From Clostridium sp. OS1-26 (GTDB taxonomy: Bacteria; Bacillota; Clostridia; Clostridiales; Clostridiaceae): DNA of 64,000 bases. Of this stretch, positions 1 to 9,093 are shown piece by piece. The stretch lies in contig NZ_CP133264.1 of the NCBI RefSeq assembly GCF_030915445.1, forward strand, positions 3,286,001 through 3,350,000, given 5' to 3'. Under the pieces are notes generated by a model. That model saw nothing but the letters and a program-made list of their open reading frames with translations, ran no database searches and was not told the DNA's origin. Position 1 is the stretch's first letter; each line of letters begins with the position of its first letter. The translations under genes and the position numbers were made by a program.

Positions 1-1
1 T

Positions 2-808
2 GGTGAGCTTTTAATAGTGAAGGATCTTAGTGTAGAAATTCCAAGTAAAAAAATTACAACTATCATCGGTTCTAATGGTTGTGGAAAATCTACATTGTTA
101 AAGGCAATAACTCGTATTATTTCTCATCAATCTGGATCAGTCATTTTAGATGGGAAAAATATCTTGAAAGAAAATACTAAAACACTGGCTAAAAAAATGG
201 CTATCCTTCCACAAACACCGGAAGGTACAAGCGGACTAACAGTAGGTGAGCTGGTATCCTATGGTCGATTTCCCTATCAAAAGGGCTTTGGGCGATTAAC
301 AAAAAAGGATTATGAAGTAATCGACTGGGCATTGGAGGTCACAGGGACGAAGGACTTTAAGTTCCGTAGTATAGATGCACTATCAGGTGGGCAGCGTCAG
401 CGTGTTTGGATTGCAATGGCCCTTGCACAGGAAACTGAAATTATATTTCTTGACGAGCCTACAACTTATTTGGACATGGCTCATCAGTTAGAGGTTTTAG
501 AACTCTTACATAAGCTAAATAAAGAGCAGGGGCGTACCATTGTTATGGTTCTTCACGATCTAAATCAAGCTGCTCGTTTTGCAGACTATATTATAGCTCT
601 GAAAGATGGTGAAGTCGTGAAAGCTGGAAATTGCGAAGAGGTTGTTAATCACGAAATATTAAAGGAAGTATTCAATATTAATGCTGAAATTGGTAGAGAT
701 CCTCGAACTAAAAAACCAATGTGTATAACATATGATCTATTAAAAGGAGAGTCAAAAAATGAAAAAAATATTAATTCCTATTATGATAATATTTGTTCTA
801 ATTACTAG
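2..808 (+). CDS. Iron-siderophore ABC transporter ATP-binding protein (5' end outside window)
   Basis: Cytoplasmic ATPase that powers a FecCD-type siderophore/heme importer. The frame is open from base 2. The GTG at 17 falls inside the first strand of the fold, so the true start lies upstream of the window. Visible motifs are Walker A GSNGCGKST, Q-loop LPQ, signature LSGGQRQR, Walker B IIFLDEPT and the H-loop VLHD. This is the usual order for FecE/FhuC/FepC proteins. The last ~17 codons overlap the binding-protein gene by 50 bp in another frame, so translation is probably coupled. The exact siderophore cannot be told from sequence. Confidence 0.93.
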   Translation, partial: GELLIVKDLSVEIPSKKITTIIGSNGCGKSTLLKAITRIISHQSGSVILDGKNILKENTKTLAKKMAILPQTPEGTSGLTVGELVSYGRFPYQKGFGRLTKKDYEVIDWALEVTGTKDFKFRSIDALSGGQRQRVWIAMALAQETEIIFLDEPTTYLDMAHQLEVLELLHKLNKEQGRTIVMVLHDLNQAARFADYIIALKDGEVVKAGNCEEVVNHEILKEVFNINAEIGRDPRTKKPMCITYDLLKGESKNEKNINSYYDNICSNY

Positions 809-1664
809 TGCTTGCAGCAAACAATCAGCTGCAATAGAGAATAAATCACAAAATATAACATATCAATCTGAAAATGGACCTGTTCAAGTTCCTGCAAAAC
901 CAAAACGTATTGTTGTTTTAAATTCTTTTGTATCTGGAAGTGTTATGGCTTTGGATGGCAATATTGTTGGCATAGATTCGTGGTCTAAGACTAATCCACA
1001 ATATGAAAAATATATTAAAAATGCTGTAGAAGTATCCGACGAAAATTTGGAAAAAATTATTCAGTTAGAACCGGATCTTATTATTGCTGCATCAACTAAT
1101 AAAAACATTGATAAATTAAAGAAAATTGCGCCTACTGTCGTCTATACATATGGAAAGGTAAATTATCTAAATCAGTTCTTGGAAGTTGGTAAGCTGATGA
1201 GTAAAGAAAAAGAGGCACAAGCTTGGATTGACGATTTTAAAAAACGTGCGCAAAAGACTGGAGAAGAGATAAAAGAAAAAATTGGTGCTGATACAACTGT
1301 TTCAGTTATAGAAAGTTATGAAAAACAGCTTTATGTATTTGGCGACAATTGGGGTCGTGGTACAGAAATTCTTTATCAGGAAATGAAATTGAAAATGCCT
1401 GAAAAAGTAAGAGAAATGGCTTTGAAATCCGGTTATTATGCATTATCAACAGAGGTTCTTCCTGAATTTGCAGGGAACTATGTGATCCTCAGTAAAAATC
1501 CAGATGAAGATAACTCATTCCAGCAAACAGATACATACAAAAATATTCCTGCTGTAAAAAATAATCGTGTATTTGAAGTTAGTTCTAAAGAATTTTATTT
1601 TAATGATCCAATTACACTTGATTACCAACTAGACTTCTTTAAGAAAAATTTACTAGGTAACTAA
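759..1664 (+). CDS. Iron-siderophore ABC transporter substrate-binding lipoprotein
   Basis: Extracytoplasmic binding protein of the FecB/FhuD/BtuF (class III, periplasmic-binding type 2) family, 301 aa. A lipoprotein signal peptide is visible: positive MKK, hydrophobic core, lipobox ITSAC with Cys19 as the lipidated residue. The motif PKRIVVLNS and later EPDLIIAAS are typical of the N-terminal lobe. The start is supported by AAAAGGAGAG a few bases upstream, inside the end of the ATPase gene. It delivers ferric siderophore to the two permeases encoded downstream. The ligand is unknown. Confidence 0.92.
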   Translation: MKKILIPIMIIFVLITSACSKQSAAIENKSQNITYQSENGPVQVPAKPKRIVVLNSFVSGSVMALDGNIVGIDSWSKTNPQYEKYIKNAVEVSDENLEKIIQLEPDLIIAASTNKNIDKLKKIAPTVVYTYGKVNYLNQFLEVGKLMSKEKEAQAWIDDFKKRAQKTGEEIKEKIGADTTVSVIESYEKQLYVFGDNWGRGTEILYQEMKLKMPEKVREMALKSGYYALSTEVLPEFAGNYVILSKNPDEDNSFQQTDTYKNIPAVKNNRVFEVSSKEFYFNDPITLDYQLDFFKKNLLGN

Positions 1665-1671
1665 TCTTATG

Positions 1672-1700
1672 AGAGGAATTCTTACCTGAAGAGTTCCTCT
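1672..1700 (+). terminator. Intercistronic hairpin between binding protein and permease genes
   Basis: AGAGGAA (1672-1678) pairs with TTCCTCT (1694-1700), with additional inner pairs, followed by TAATTTATT. The poor T tract suggests partial termination or RNA processing. That would make the binding protein more abundant than the permeases, as is common for ABC importers. Confidence 0.45.
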
Positions 1701-1737
1701 TAATTTATTCTATAAAAAGAAAGGTGAGAGATTGAAC

Positions 1738-2745
1738 ATGAGAGAAAATCAGCAGTTAATTCCATTTGGATTGAAACTATTTTTGGCGATGATGACATTT
1801 ATTTTAATGTTTGTTGTGTCAATGATTCTAGGGGCTGCAGATATCACAGTTAAAGATGTTTGGCTTGCTATTACTTCTAATCCAACGGAGAATAAAATTT
1901 TGATTATGCGTGAGATCCGTTTACCACGTGAAATTGCAGCAATTTTCGTTGGAGCTGCACTCTCTGTGTCTGGCGCTATCATGCAGGGTATAACTAAAAA
2001 TCCACTTGCAGATCCCGGTTTGCTTGGATTAACAGCAGGGGCAAATGCTGCACTAGCAATTACAATTGCATTTTTCCCTTCAGCTAATTACTTTGTAATT
2101 ATTATTACTTGTTTTATTGGTGCAGCTATTGGTGTTTTTCTCGTTTTTGGGATTAGTTTCATAAAAAAAGGTGGATTTTCAACATTTCGAATTGTTTTAG
2201 CCGGTGCGGCAGTTTCAACATTTCTATATGCGGTTGCAGAGGGAATTGGTATCTACTGCAAGATATCAAAGGAGGTGTCCATGTGGACTGCAGGAGGATT
2301 GATTGGCACTTCCTGGAGCCAACTTCAAATGATTGTCCCCTTTATTTCAGTTGGAATAATTGCTGCACTTATGCTTTCAAGACAGCTTACCATTCTTAGT
2401 TTAAGTGAAGAAATTGCGGTTGGGTTAGGGCAAAAAACAACACAGATAAAAATTATGCTTTTTATAATAATCATTTTGCTGGCAGGTGCTTCTGTTGCAC
2501 TTGTTGGAAATATTGCCTTTATAGGTTTGATGATCCCTCATATAGCTCGTAGCATTGTTGGGACAGATTATAGGTTTGTCCTACCTATGTCGGCTTTTCT
2601 AGGAGCTACTTTAATGCTTTTTGCAGATACACTTGGCCGTACAATCAATGATCCATATGAAACGCCTGTAGCAGCCATTGTTGCAATGATGGGATTACCA
2701 TTCTTCTTATTTATTGTACACAAAGGAGGGAAAGCATTTTCATGA
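1738..2745 (+). CDS. FecCD-family siderophore ABC transporter permease 1
   Basis: Integral membrane permease, about 335 aa with roughly ten hydrophobic segments. Characteristic motifs are REIRLPREIAAIFVGAAL, SGAIMQGITKNPLADPG and, near the C-terminus, GNIAFIGLMIPHIAR (the ATPase coupling loop). ATG 1738 is preferred over an in-frame TTG at 1732 because AAAGGTGAGAG lies about 7 bp upstream of it. The stop overlaps the next permease gene by 4 bp (ATGA). The two permeases form a heterodimer driven by the ATPase at the left edge. Confidence 0.93.
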   Translation: MRENQQLIPFGLKLFLAMMTFILMFVVSMILGAADITVKDVWLAITSNPTENKILIMREIRLPREIAAIFVGAALSVSGAIMQGITKNPLADPGLLGLTAGANAALAITIAFFPSANYFVIIITCFIGAAIGVFLVFGISFIKKGGFSTFRIVLAGAAVSTFLYAVAEGIGIYCKISKEVSMWTAGGLIGTSWSQLQMIVPFISVGIIAALMLSRQLTILSLSEEIAVGLGQKTTQIKIMLFIIIILLAGASVALVGNIAFIGLMIPHIARSIVGTDYRFVLPMSAFLGATLMLFADTLGRTINDPYETPVAAIVAMMGLPFFLFIVHKGGKAFS

Positions 2746-3749
2746 TTAATCCAGCTTTAATAAAAAGACAACGATTGATTTTATGTACTTTACTAACACT
2801 AACTATAATTACAATTATTATAGGAATGGGTATGGGATATTCATCTTTATCCTATGATAGACTTATTCCTGTCCTTCTTGGACAAGGCACTCTTAAAGAG
2901 AAATTTGTATTATTTTCTATCAGATTGCCTAGAATTATCATTACACTGCTAGCAGGTATGGCACTTTCGTTATCCGGTGCTATTTTACAAGGAATTACAC
3001 AAAATGATTTAGCTGATCCTGGTATTATAGGAATTAACTCTGGAGCTGGCGTTGCCGTTACTATTTTCTTCTTGTTTTTTCCTTTAAATTCTGTCTCCTT
3101 TGTTTATTTACTTCCTATAGTTGCTTTTATTGGCGCTCTAATTACTACTAGTGTCATATACGCATTTTCCTATCGCAAGCATCAAGGACTCCAACCTATA
3201 AGATTGGTTCTTATTGGAGTTGGATTTTCCATGGCACTATCTGGACTTATGATTGTGCTTATTTCATCTACAGATCGTATAAAAGTAGAATTTATAGCAA
3301 AATGGTTATCTGGGAATGTTTGGGGTACGGATTGGCCTTTTATTTTGGCAATCCTTCCATGGCTAGCTGTTTTAATTCCATTTACATTATACAAAGCAAA
3401 CTCTTTAAACCTTCTTCGACTTAGTGAATCCGTAGCAGTTGGAGTTGGAGTATCTGTTGAAAAAGAACGCATTCAGCTTCTATTAACAGCGGTGGCACTA
3501 GCAGCTTCAGCAGTTTCAGTTACAGGAGGAATTTCATTTATCGGATTAATGGCTCCTCATATCTCTAAGGCTTTAGTAGGTCAAAGAAATCAATTATTTA
3601 TACCTGTTGCCCTTTTAATTGGAGGATGGCTGCTGTTATTTGCGGATACAATTGGACGTAATGTGTTTGAGCCCAATGGAATTCCAGCAGGTATTATGGT
3701 TGCTTTAATTGGTGCACCATATTTTATGTATCTATTATTGAAAAAATGA
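2742..3749 (+). CDS. FecCD-family siderophore ABC transporter permease 2
   Basis: Second permease of the importer, 335 aa. It has the same family motifs as its partner: IRLPRIIITLLAGMALSLSG, ILQGITQNDLADPG and GGISFIGLMAPHISK. It starts in the ATGA overlap with permease 1, with GGAGGG just upstream. The two proteins are clearly paralogous but diverged. It is the last gene of the importer operon and is followed by a hairpin at 3784-3832. A Fur-type promoter control is expected from the family, but the operon promoter lies outside the window. Confidence 0.93.
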   Translation: MINPALIKRQRLILCTLLTLTIITIIIGMGMGYSSLSYDRLIPVLLGQGTLKEKFVLFSIRLPRIIITLLAGMALSLSGAILQGITQNDLADPGIIGINSGAGVAVTIFFLFFPLNSVSFVYLLPIVAFIGALITTSVIYAFSYRKHQGLQPIRLVLIGVGFSMALSGLMIVLISSTDRIKVEFIAKWLSGNVWGTDWPFILAILPWLAVLIPFTLYKANSLNLLRLSESVAVGVGVSVEKERIQLLLTAVALAASAVSVTGGISFIGLMAPHISKALVGQRNQLFIPVALLIGGWLLLFADTIGRNVFEPNGIPAGIMVALIGAPYFMYLLLKK

Positions 3750-3783
3750 TTGAGCTTATAGATAAATAGCTTCAGTCAAAAAT

Positions 3784-3832
3784 TTCCCTAAGTTGAAAAA
3801 CTGTTAAGTATTCAGTGTTTCAATTTAGGGAA
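3784..3832 (+). terminator. Long hairpin closing the siderophore importer operon
   Basis: Arms 3784-3798 and 3818-3832 pair over 15 positions, including one G-U pair, around a 19-nt loop. A short T-rich stretch (GAGTTTTCAT) follows. This is consistent with operon termination, although the T tract is not immediate. Confidence 0.6.
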
Positions 3833-3949
3833 GCTGAGTTTTCATATAAATTAACTTTCAGACTAGTAACCCTGTATATAGGGAACACCATTAATGTTAA
3901 TAGTTAAATTAAGAATAGTTTACTTTCAAATAGTAATATAGAATTTTTA

Positions 3950-4285
3950 TTACTCTATAATTGTAAGTCCCCACCTCTTCAATTCTATAAATACAGCTTC
4001 TAATTTTTTACCTTTTTCAGTTAATTCATATTCAACTTTTGGAGGAACTTCTGGATAAACGATTCTATTAACTAAACCGAATTTTTCTAATTCGCGAAGT
4101 CTAAGAGATAGGGTTTTTGGGCTTATTCCTTCTAGAGAACGTAACAAATCACCAAATCTTATTGTTCCGTCTATTAATAAATCTCTTATTATTAGAAATG
4201 TCCATTTGCTACCTATGATATCTATTGCCGCTTCTATAGGACATTTATCAGAAGGATTTCCACGCTCAAGTTTAATTTCTGACAT
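3950..4285 (-). CDS. HxlR-family winged-helix transcriptional regulator
   Basis: About 111 aa, the usual size for HxlR/YodB regulators, which act as dimers. It carries CPIEAAIDIIGSKWTFLIIRDLL, the hallmark N-terminal segment. A conserved Cys stands before it, as in redox- or electrophile-sensing members. The recognition helix region is GISPKTLSLRLRELE. The ATG at 4285 is chosen because AAAGGAA lies 8 bp upstream; the ATG at 4303 would add six residues. It is divergently transcribed from an OYE-type reductase, a common arrangement for quinone or aldehyde-responsive regulators. The likely target is the palindrome at 4356-4375. Confidence 0.9.
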   Translation of the reverse strand: MSEIKLERGNPSDKCPIEAAIDIIGSKWTFLIIRDLLIDGTIRFGDLLRSLEGISPKTLSLRLRELEKFGLVNRIVYPEVPPKVEYELTEKGKKLEAVFIELKRWGLTIIE

Positions 4286-4355
4286 AAATAAAATTCCTTT
4301 CATCTATTGATTTATCACATTACTTACTTTTTTGAAATTATATGAAAAAAATATC

Positions 4356-4389
4356 ACTACTTTTCAAAGTATAGTATATAAAATATAAT
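4356..4389 (+). promoter_or_regulatory. HxlR operator and promoter of the OYE gene
   Basis: An imperfect palindrome (4356-4375) with half-sites ACTA-CTTT and AAAG-TATAGT sits on the -35 region. A perfect -10 TATAAT is at 4384-4389. It resembles known YodB/HypR-type operators. Assignment to the adjacent regulator is inference. Confidence 0.6.
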
Positions 4390-4429
4390 AGCAATAAGCA
4401 AGAAATTTAAATAAAAGGAGATTAAAATT

Positions 4430-5446
4430 ATGAATACCTTCAAAAGTTATATTTTAAAAAATGCAAATTTAAAGAACAGGATTGTTATGCCACCGATGTG
4501 CATGTATTCTTCTGATGAGACTGGTAAAGCAAATGAATTTCATTACAATCATTATGTTACAAGAGCTATTGGCGGAGTTGGTCTTATAATAGTTGAAGCT
4601 ACAGGAGTAGCTAAAAATGGAAGAATAACAGATAATGATTTAGGAATTTGGGATGATGCTCACGTAGATGGATTAAAAAACATTGTTCATGGTGTTAAGA
4701 AGTATGGTTCTAAAATTGCTATTCAATTAAATCATGGTGGAAGAAAATACGTAGGAACAGCTGGTGAAGTTGTGGCTCCAAGTGCAGTTAAATTTGATGA
4801 AAAAAGTTCATTACCTAAAGAATTAACTAAAGATAAAATAAAAGAAATTATACTAAGCTTTAAAGATGCAGCTAAAAGAGCTGATGAGGCAGGATTTGAT
4901 GCTATAGAAATACATGCAGCTCATGGCTATTTGATACACCAATTCCTATCACCATTATCAAACTTAAGAGTAGACGAATATGGCGGAAATATAAAAAATA
5001 GAACAAGATTTCTTAAAGAAGTACTACAAGCGGTAGTTGAAGTATGGCCAAAGGAAAAACCAATTTTGCTTAGAGTGTCAGCTTATGATTATAAAAATGG
5101 TGGAATAAATTTACATGACATGATTGAAATTATAAATGATGTCAAAGAATATATTGACATGGTACATGTAAGTACGGGAGGATTGGTTCCAGCAGAAATA
5201 AATACGTACCCAGGATATCAAGTTAATTTTTCAAATACAATTAAGACTAAATGTAATATTCCTACAATAGCTGTTGGATTAATAACAGATGTTAATATGA
5301 TGGAGGAAATAATATCAAATGATAGAGCAGACTTAGTTGCAGTTGGTAGGGAACTTTTAAGAAATCCATACTTTGTATTAAATGAAGCAAAAATTAGAAA
5401 TATAGATATTGATTATCCAGATCAATATAAAGGTGCTTTTAAATAA
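4430..5446 (+). CDS. namA: NADPH dehydrogenase, old yellow enzyme family (NamA/YqjM type)
   Basis: FMN-dependent ene-reductase of 338 aa, the usual length for YqjM/NamA, reducing activated C=C bonds of enals, enones or quinones with NADPH. Seen in the sequence: PPMCMYSS with Cys24, the redox-tuning cysteine of this subclass; QLNHGGR; and IHAAHGYLIHQFLSP with the substrate-binding His pair, followed by DEYGG. The ribosome site is AAAGGAG. It is divergent from the HxlR regulator and likely induced by electrophiles. It is a shorter single-domain relative of the 2-enoate reductase at 11.3 kb. Confidence 0.92.
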   Translation: MNTFKSYILKNANLKNRIVMPPMCMYSSDETGKANEFHYNHYVTRAIGGVGLIIVEATGVAKNGRITDNDLGIWDDAHVDGLKNIVHGVKKYGSKIAIQLNHGGRKYVGTAGEVVAPSAVKFDEKSSLPKELTKDKIKEIILSFKDAAKRADEAGFDAIEIHAAHGYLIHQFLSPLSNLRVDEYGGNIKNRTRFLKEVLQAVVEVWPKEKPILLRVSAYDYKNGGINLHDMIEIINDVKEYIDMVHVSTGGLVPAEINTYPGYQVNFSNTIKTKCNIPTIAVGLITDVNMMEEIISNDRADLVAVGRELLRNPYFVLNEAKIRNIDIDYPDQYKGAFK

Positions 5447-5626
5447 TATACTGATATCAAAAGTCTATCTTAAAATTAACTGCGGTAAATCTTACCATAA
5501 ATTTTCTTGACCTAAAAATTCAATATTTAGCCCATAAGTAAAGATAGATTATTCTTATACCTTCTTATAATACCTTACCTCTTAGACTGTTATAAATTGG
5601 TGAGAAATATTAAATTAAGTCTTTAC

Positions 5627-5655
5627 TTGCAAATACGTATAAAATTATGTATAAT
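5627..5655 (+). promoter_or_regulatory. Sigma-A promoter of serS leader
   Basis: -35 TTGCAA at 5627-5632, a 17-bp spacer and -10 TATAAT at 5650-5655, placed just upstream of the T-box leader. The 180 bp between 5447 and 5626 show nothing else recognisable. Confidence 0.75.
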
Positions 5656-5675
5656 TAGGTTATAATATATATTAG

Positions 5676-5916
5676 GAAAACAGTGTTGATAAAAGCTATG
5701 ATTTATAAATTTCTTCAGAGAGCCGATGGTTGGTGGGAATCGGTGAAAGGTTAAATCGTTCCACTTTTGGAGCTGTCGGTGATGAATCGAAAGGTTGGTA
5801 GCCTTTATACTACTGTCGAGTGGCTGGTTCTTATTATAGATCAGCAATTTGGGTGGCAACGCGGATTCCTTCCGTCCCATATATAAATGTTTATATATGG
5901 GACGGAAGTTTTTTTT
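5676..5916 (+). ncRNA. T-box riboswitch (tRNA-Ser responsive) upstream of serS
   Basis: A leader that senses uncharged tRNA and prevents termination when serine charging is low. Visible elements are the AGAGAG / GGTTGG(T)GGGAATCGG distal loop of stem I, the T-box core GGGTGGCAACGCGG at 5851-5864, and a strong terminator with arms 5869-5887 and 5890-5908 plus T8. A candidate serine specifier codon TCC followed by A lies at 5760-5762. The TGGC of the core would pair with the ACC(G) end of a tRNA with discriminator G, as tRNA-Ser has. The gene that follows confirms the amino acid. Confidence 0.93.
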
Positions 5917-5969
5917 ATCTTATGGTTTAAGACAAAATAATATTTACATTTAACTTAGGAGGGAAAATT

Positions 5970-7246
5970 ATGTTAGATTTAAGATTTGTAAGAGAAAACC
6001 CTGAAATTGTTAAGGAAAACATGAAGAAAAAATTTCAGGATAATAAGTTAGGTTTAGTAGATGAGGTAATCGCTCTAGACCTTGAACTTAGAAACGTAAA
6101 GACAGAAGCAGATGCTTTAAGAGCCGATAGAAACAAGATTTCAAAGGAAATCGGCGGATTAATGGCTCAAGGCAAAAAGAAGAAGCAGAAGAAATGAAGA
6201 AAAAAGTTACAGCAGAGTCTGAGCGTTTAGCACAGTTAGAAGCAAAAGAAGGCGAATTGGAAGAAAAAATCAAAAAGAATATGATGACTATTCCGAATAT
6301 AATTGATCCAAGTGTTCCAATTGGTAAAGACGATAGTGAAAATGTTGAAGTTCAGCGTTATGGAGAGCCAGTTGTACCTGACTTTGAAATTCCATATCAT
6401 ACTGACATCATGGAAAAATTCAATGGAGTTGACTTAGACAGTGCTAGAAAGGTTGCTGGTAATGGTTTCTATTACCTAATGGGAGACATTGCTAGACTTC
6501 ATTCTGCAGTAATTTCCTATGCTAGAGACTTTATGATAAACCGTGGTTTTACATATTGCATTCCACCTTTCATGATTCGTAGTGAAGTTGTAACTGGGGT
6601 TATGAGTTTTGCTGAAATGGATGCTATGATGTACAAAATAGAAGGTGAAGATTTATATTTAATAGGAACTAGTGAACATTCTATGATTGGTAAATTTATT
6701 GATACTATATTACCAGAAGAATCTTTACCACACACATTAACTAGTTACTCACCTTGCTTCAGAAAAGAAAAAGGAGCTCATGGTATTGAAGAAAGAGGAG
6801 TATACAGAATTCACCAATTTGAAAAGCAAGAAATGATTGTTGTATGTAAGCCAGAAGACAGCATGATGTGGTACGATAAATTATGGCAAAATACAGTAGA
6901 TCTATTCCGTTCTTTAGATATACCAGTAAGAACTTTAGAATGCTGCTCAGGTGACTTAGCAGACTTAAAGGTAAAATCAGTAGACGTAGAAGCTTGGTCT
7001 CCTAGACAGAAAAAATACTTTGAAATAGGAAGCTGCTCTAACCTAGGTGATGCACAAGCACGTAGATTAAAAATTCGTGTAAATGGTGAAAATGGCAAAT
7101 ACTTTGCACATACATTAAATAATACAGTTGTTGCACCTCCAAGAATGTTGATTGCTTTCTTAGAGAACAACTTAAATGCAGATGGTTCTATAAACATTCC
7201 AGTTGCATTACAACCATATATGGGCGGAATGACAGTAATTAAATAA
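5970..7246 (+). CDS. serS: Seryl-tRNA synthetase, reading frame broken near 6174
   Basis: Charges tRNA-Ser with serine; about 425 aa once the frame is restored. Residues 1-75 (5970-6197) are the start of the N-terminal coiled-coil arm. The remainder (6194-7246) holds the end of the arm and the class II core: motif 2 FRKEKGAHG...GVYRIHQFEKQEM and motif 3 LNNTVVAPPRMLIAFLENN. The frame breaks at an A5 run (6174-6178). One more A, or a -1 slip on C-AAA-AAG, restores GKKEEAEEMKKKV. The downstream frame also has an ATG overlapping the premature TGA (ATGA). Because the enzyme is essential, a sequencing indel is the simplest explanation. Confidence 0.93.
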
Positions 7247-7250
7247 TAAT

Positions 7251-7285
7251 AAGGGCTGCGTATTGATACGCAGCCTTTATTGTTA
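7251..7285 (+). terminator. serS terminator, probably bidirectional
   Basis: AAGGGCTGCGTAT (7251-7263) pairs with ATACGCAGCCTTT (7266-7278), followed by ATTGTTAATTT. It sits between convergent serS and the anti-sigma gene. On the other strand it is followed by TTATTATT. Confidence 0.8.
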
Positions 7286-7324
7286 ATTTGTTCCAATAAA
7301 TTTAAAATCTATTTTCTTATTAGG

Positions 7325-8205
7325 TTATTTTGAGTTTATTATACTCTCGGCCATTTGTGACATTTGTTCAAAAGTTAATAATTTATTATTTTGATCAGTA
7401 AGTTGATATACTGCGCCATTATCTATCCATCTTAATGCATGTGCAGTTTTAAATTCCTCATTAAGCTTTTTACCGCTATTATCTCCAACAATAACTAAAA
7501 GTTCTTTTCCACTCTCAGAAGCTTTATCAAGTTCATCCTTTTGCTGTTTTGACATTTTATCCAACATATCATTAGGTAATATATGCAATGTATATTCTGT
7601 CCAGTAAGCAGTAGTATTTCCAATAGTTACTTTCTTAGCATTTTTAAATATTGGCGAATCTTCTTTTGCCTCTACTTTGGAAGCATCTAATGCTACGAAC
7701 TCTTTTGGGACTTATCTTTTGAATATATTGCACCTGCTGCCTTCTTATCATATTGTTTCTCAGGTGGTAGAGAGCCATCAATATGACCAGTTATGTTACT
7801 ATCAACTAATTTATATCCTCCTGGAAGGGAAGCAGGCATTTTTATTGCGTATCCCAAATCTTTCTTTAGAGTATCTTTTGATGGTGCTTTATCGTAATTC
7901 CTTATACTTGTATAACCATTAACATTTTTATCTATGATTTGAAGAGCTGAAGCCCTAATACTAGGTGAAAATGTAAGAACTGATCCTGCAATTATAAAGA
8001 TACCGCATGATGCAGTAATAATAGATTTTTTTAAATTTAAATTTAGTGGTAAAAACTTTTCTTTTAACATAAATCTTTTTTCACTCCTATTTGATTGAAT
8101 TTCATATTTAATACTTTCAAACATGTTATCCGATTGAGACGCTTCTTCAGCCTTATTAAGCAAAGCTGCTTTTACTATATCTTTAAATTGTTGTTGGTTT
8201 GACAT
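7325..8205 (-). CDS. Anti-sigma factor-like membrane protein with DUF4367 domain, frame broken near 7703
   Basis: Probable anti-sigma partner of the ECF sigma factor encoded just upstream, whose stop it overlaps by 23 bp. The ATG at 8205 has AAAGGAG 10 bp upstream. About 293 aa after repair: a cytoplasmic N-terminal region, one membrane segment (IITASCGIFIIAGSVLTF, about residues 56-73), and an extracytoplasmic DUF4367-type domain (LGYAIKMPASLPGGYKLVDS... and, after the break, TAYWTEYTLHILPN...LRWIDNGAVYQL). The break is a T4 run on the plus strand (7703-7706); one extra base restores SQKEFVALDAS. No classical zinc-binding HxxxCxxC motif is seen. Confidence 0.75.
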
Positions 8206-8794
8206 TTTTATCTTGCTCCTTTCTAATAGAGTTATCAGCAAAAGAGTAGCCTTCAAATTTTTTACTACGCAATTCTTTTTCAAGCAATTTTCTAGCATTA
8301 CAAAGTCTTGATTTAACTGTGCCTTGAAAACAGCCTAAGATTTTTGATATTTCTCTAATGGATAGTTCATTATAATAATAAAGAATAACAGTTGTTTTTA
8401 AAGGCAAACTCAGTTTGTTAATAGCTTCATTTACAAATTCTTTAAGTTCATCTCGCTCTGCTATATCAGATAACACTAAACTATCCGCAATTGTATCCTT
8501 ATTATCATTAATACTTTCTATGTATAAATGATTTTTTTCTTTTGAACAATAACGCCATACTATTCTTGTAAGTAGACGATAAAACCAAGCTTGAAATGTT
8601 TTAGGATTTTTTAAGCTTTTTATTTCGCTATAGCATTTTATAAAAGCTTCCTGTACCACATCTTCTGCTATATCATTTCGTCCACTTATAAGATACACTG
8701 TCCTAAGGGCCTGTTTATTATATTTTTTAAATAAATCGTTAAAGGCATCCATGTCGCCTTCTTTACAGCGCTGTATCAGACTAATCTCATCCAC
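8183..8794 (-). CDS. ECF-type RNA polymerase sigma factor
   Basis: Group 4 sigma factor, 203 aa. Region 2 is visible as DAFNDLFKKYNKQALRTVYLISGRNDIAEDVVQEAFIKCY, and region 4 as LPLKTTVILYYYNELSIREISKILGCFQGTVKSRLCNARKLL. The start is GTG 8794 with AAAAGGAGGT 6 bp upstream. It is co-transcribed with the overlapping anti-sigma gene. A GAACC...GTC promoter at 8834-8857 suggests positive autoregulation. If the frame break in the anti-sigma gene were real, this sigma factor would be unrestrained. Confidence 0.9.
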   Translation of the reverse strand: MDEISLIQRCKEGDMDAFNDLFKKYNKQALRTVYLISGRNDIAEDVVQEAFIKCYSEIKSLKNPKTFQAWFYRLLTRIVWRYCSKEKNHLYIESINDNKDTIADSLVLSDIAERDELKEFVNEAINKLSLPLKTTVILYYYNELSIREISKILGCFQGTVKSRLCNARKLLEKELRSKKFEGYSFADNSIRKEQDKNVKPTTI

Positions 8795-8833
8795 GTCATT
8801 ACCTCCTTTTTTAGGTGCACCTATTATATAAGA

Positions 8834-8857
8834 GACATCAAATACAAAAAAGGTTCA
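8834..8857 (-). promoter_or_regulatory. Candidate ECF autoregulatory promoter
   Basis: Read on the minus strand: TGAACC, then TTTTT-rich spacing of about 15 nt, then GTC. This matches the GAAC(C)...CGTC pattern of SigW/SigV/SigM-like promoters, upstream of an ECF sigma gene. The rest of 8858-9051 shows no gene. Confidence 0.55.
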
Positions 8858-9051
8858 AAAGATTTTAATTATGAATTTTATTTTATCATCATATTTACAT
8901 ACGCAACCATTATTTTTAGAATAATATACAACTAGACTAGTCTACTCTCATGAAGTTTAGACTATACAACTTCTGATGAATCGTTCATTTCTTCAGAGAG
9001 TAATTCAATAAAACAATCTACTGATTCTCTTTTCATCTATATCAAGAAAAT

Positions 9052-9084
9052 AACCTGCTAATTGGAAATAGGATTAGCAGGTTA
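9052..9084 (-). terminator. Terminator after FAD-oxidase gene
   Basis: AACCTGCTAAT (9052-9062) pairs with ATTAGCAGGTT (9073-9083) around a short loop. On the minus strand it is followed by ATTTTCTTG, matching the end of the gene at 9094. Confidence 0.65.
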
Positions 9085-9093
9085 TACTCTATT

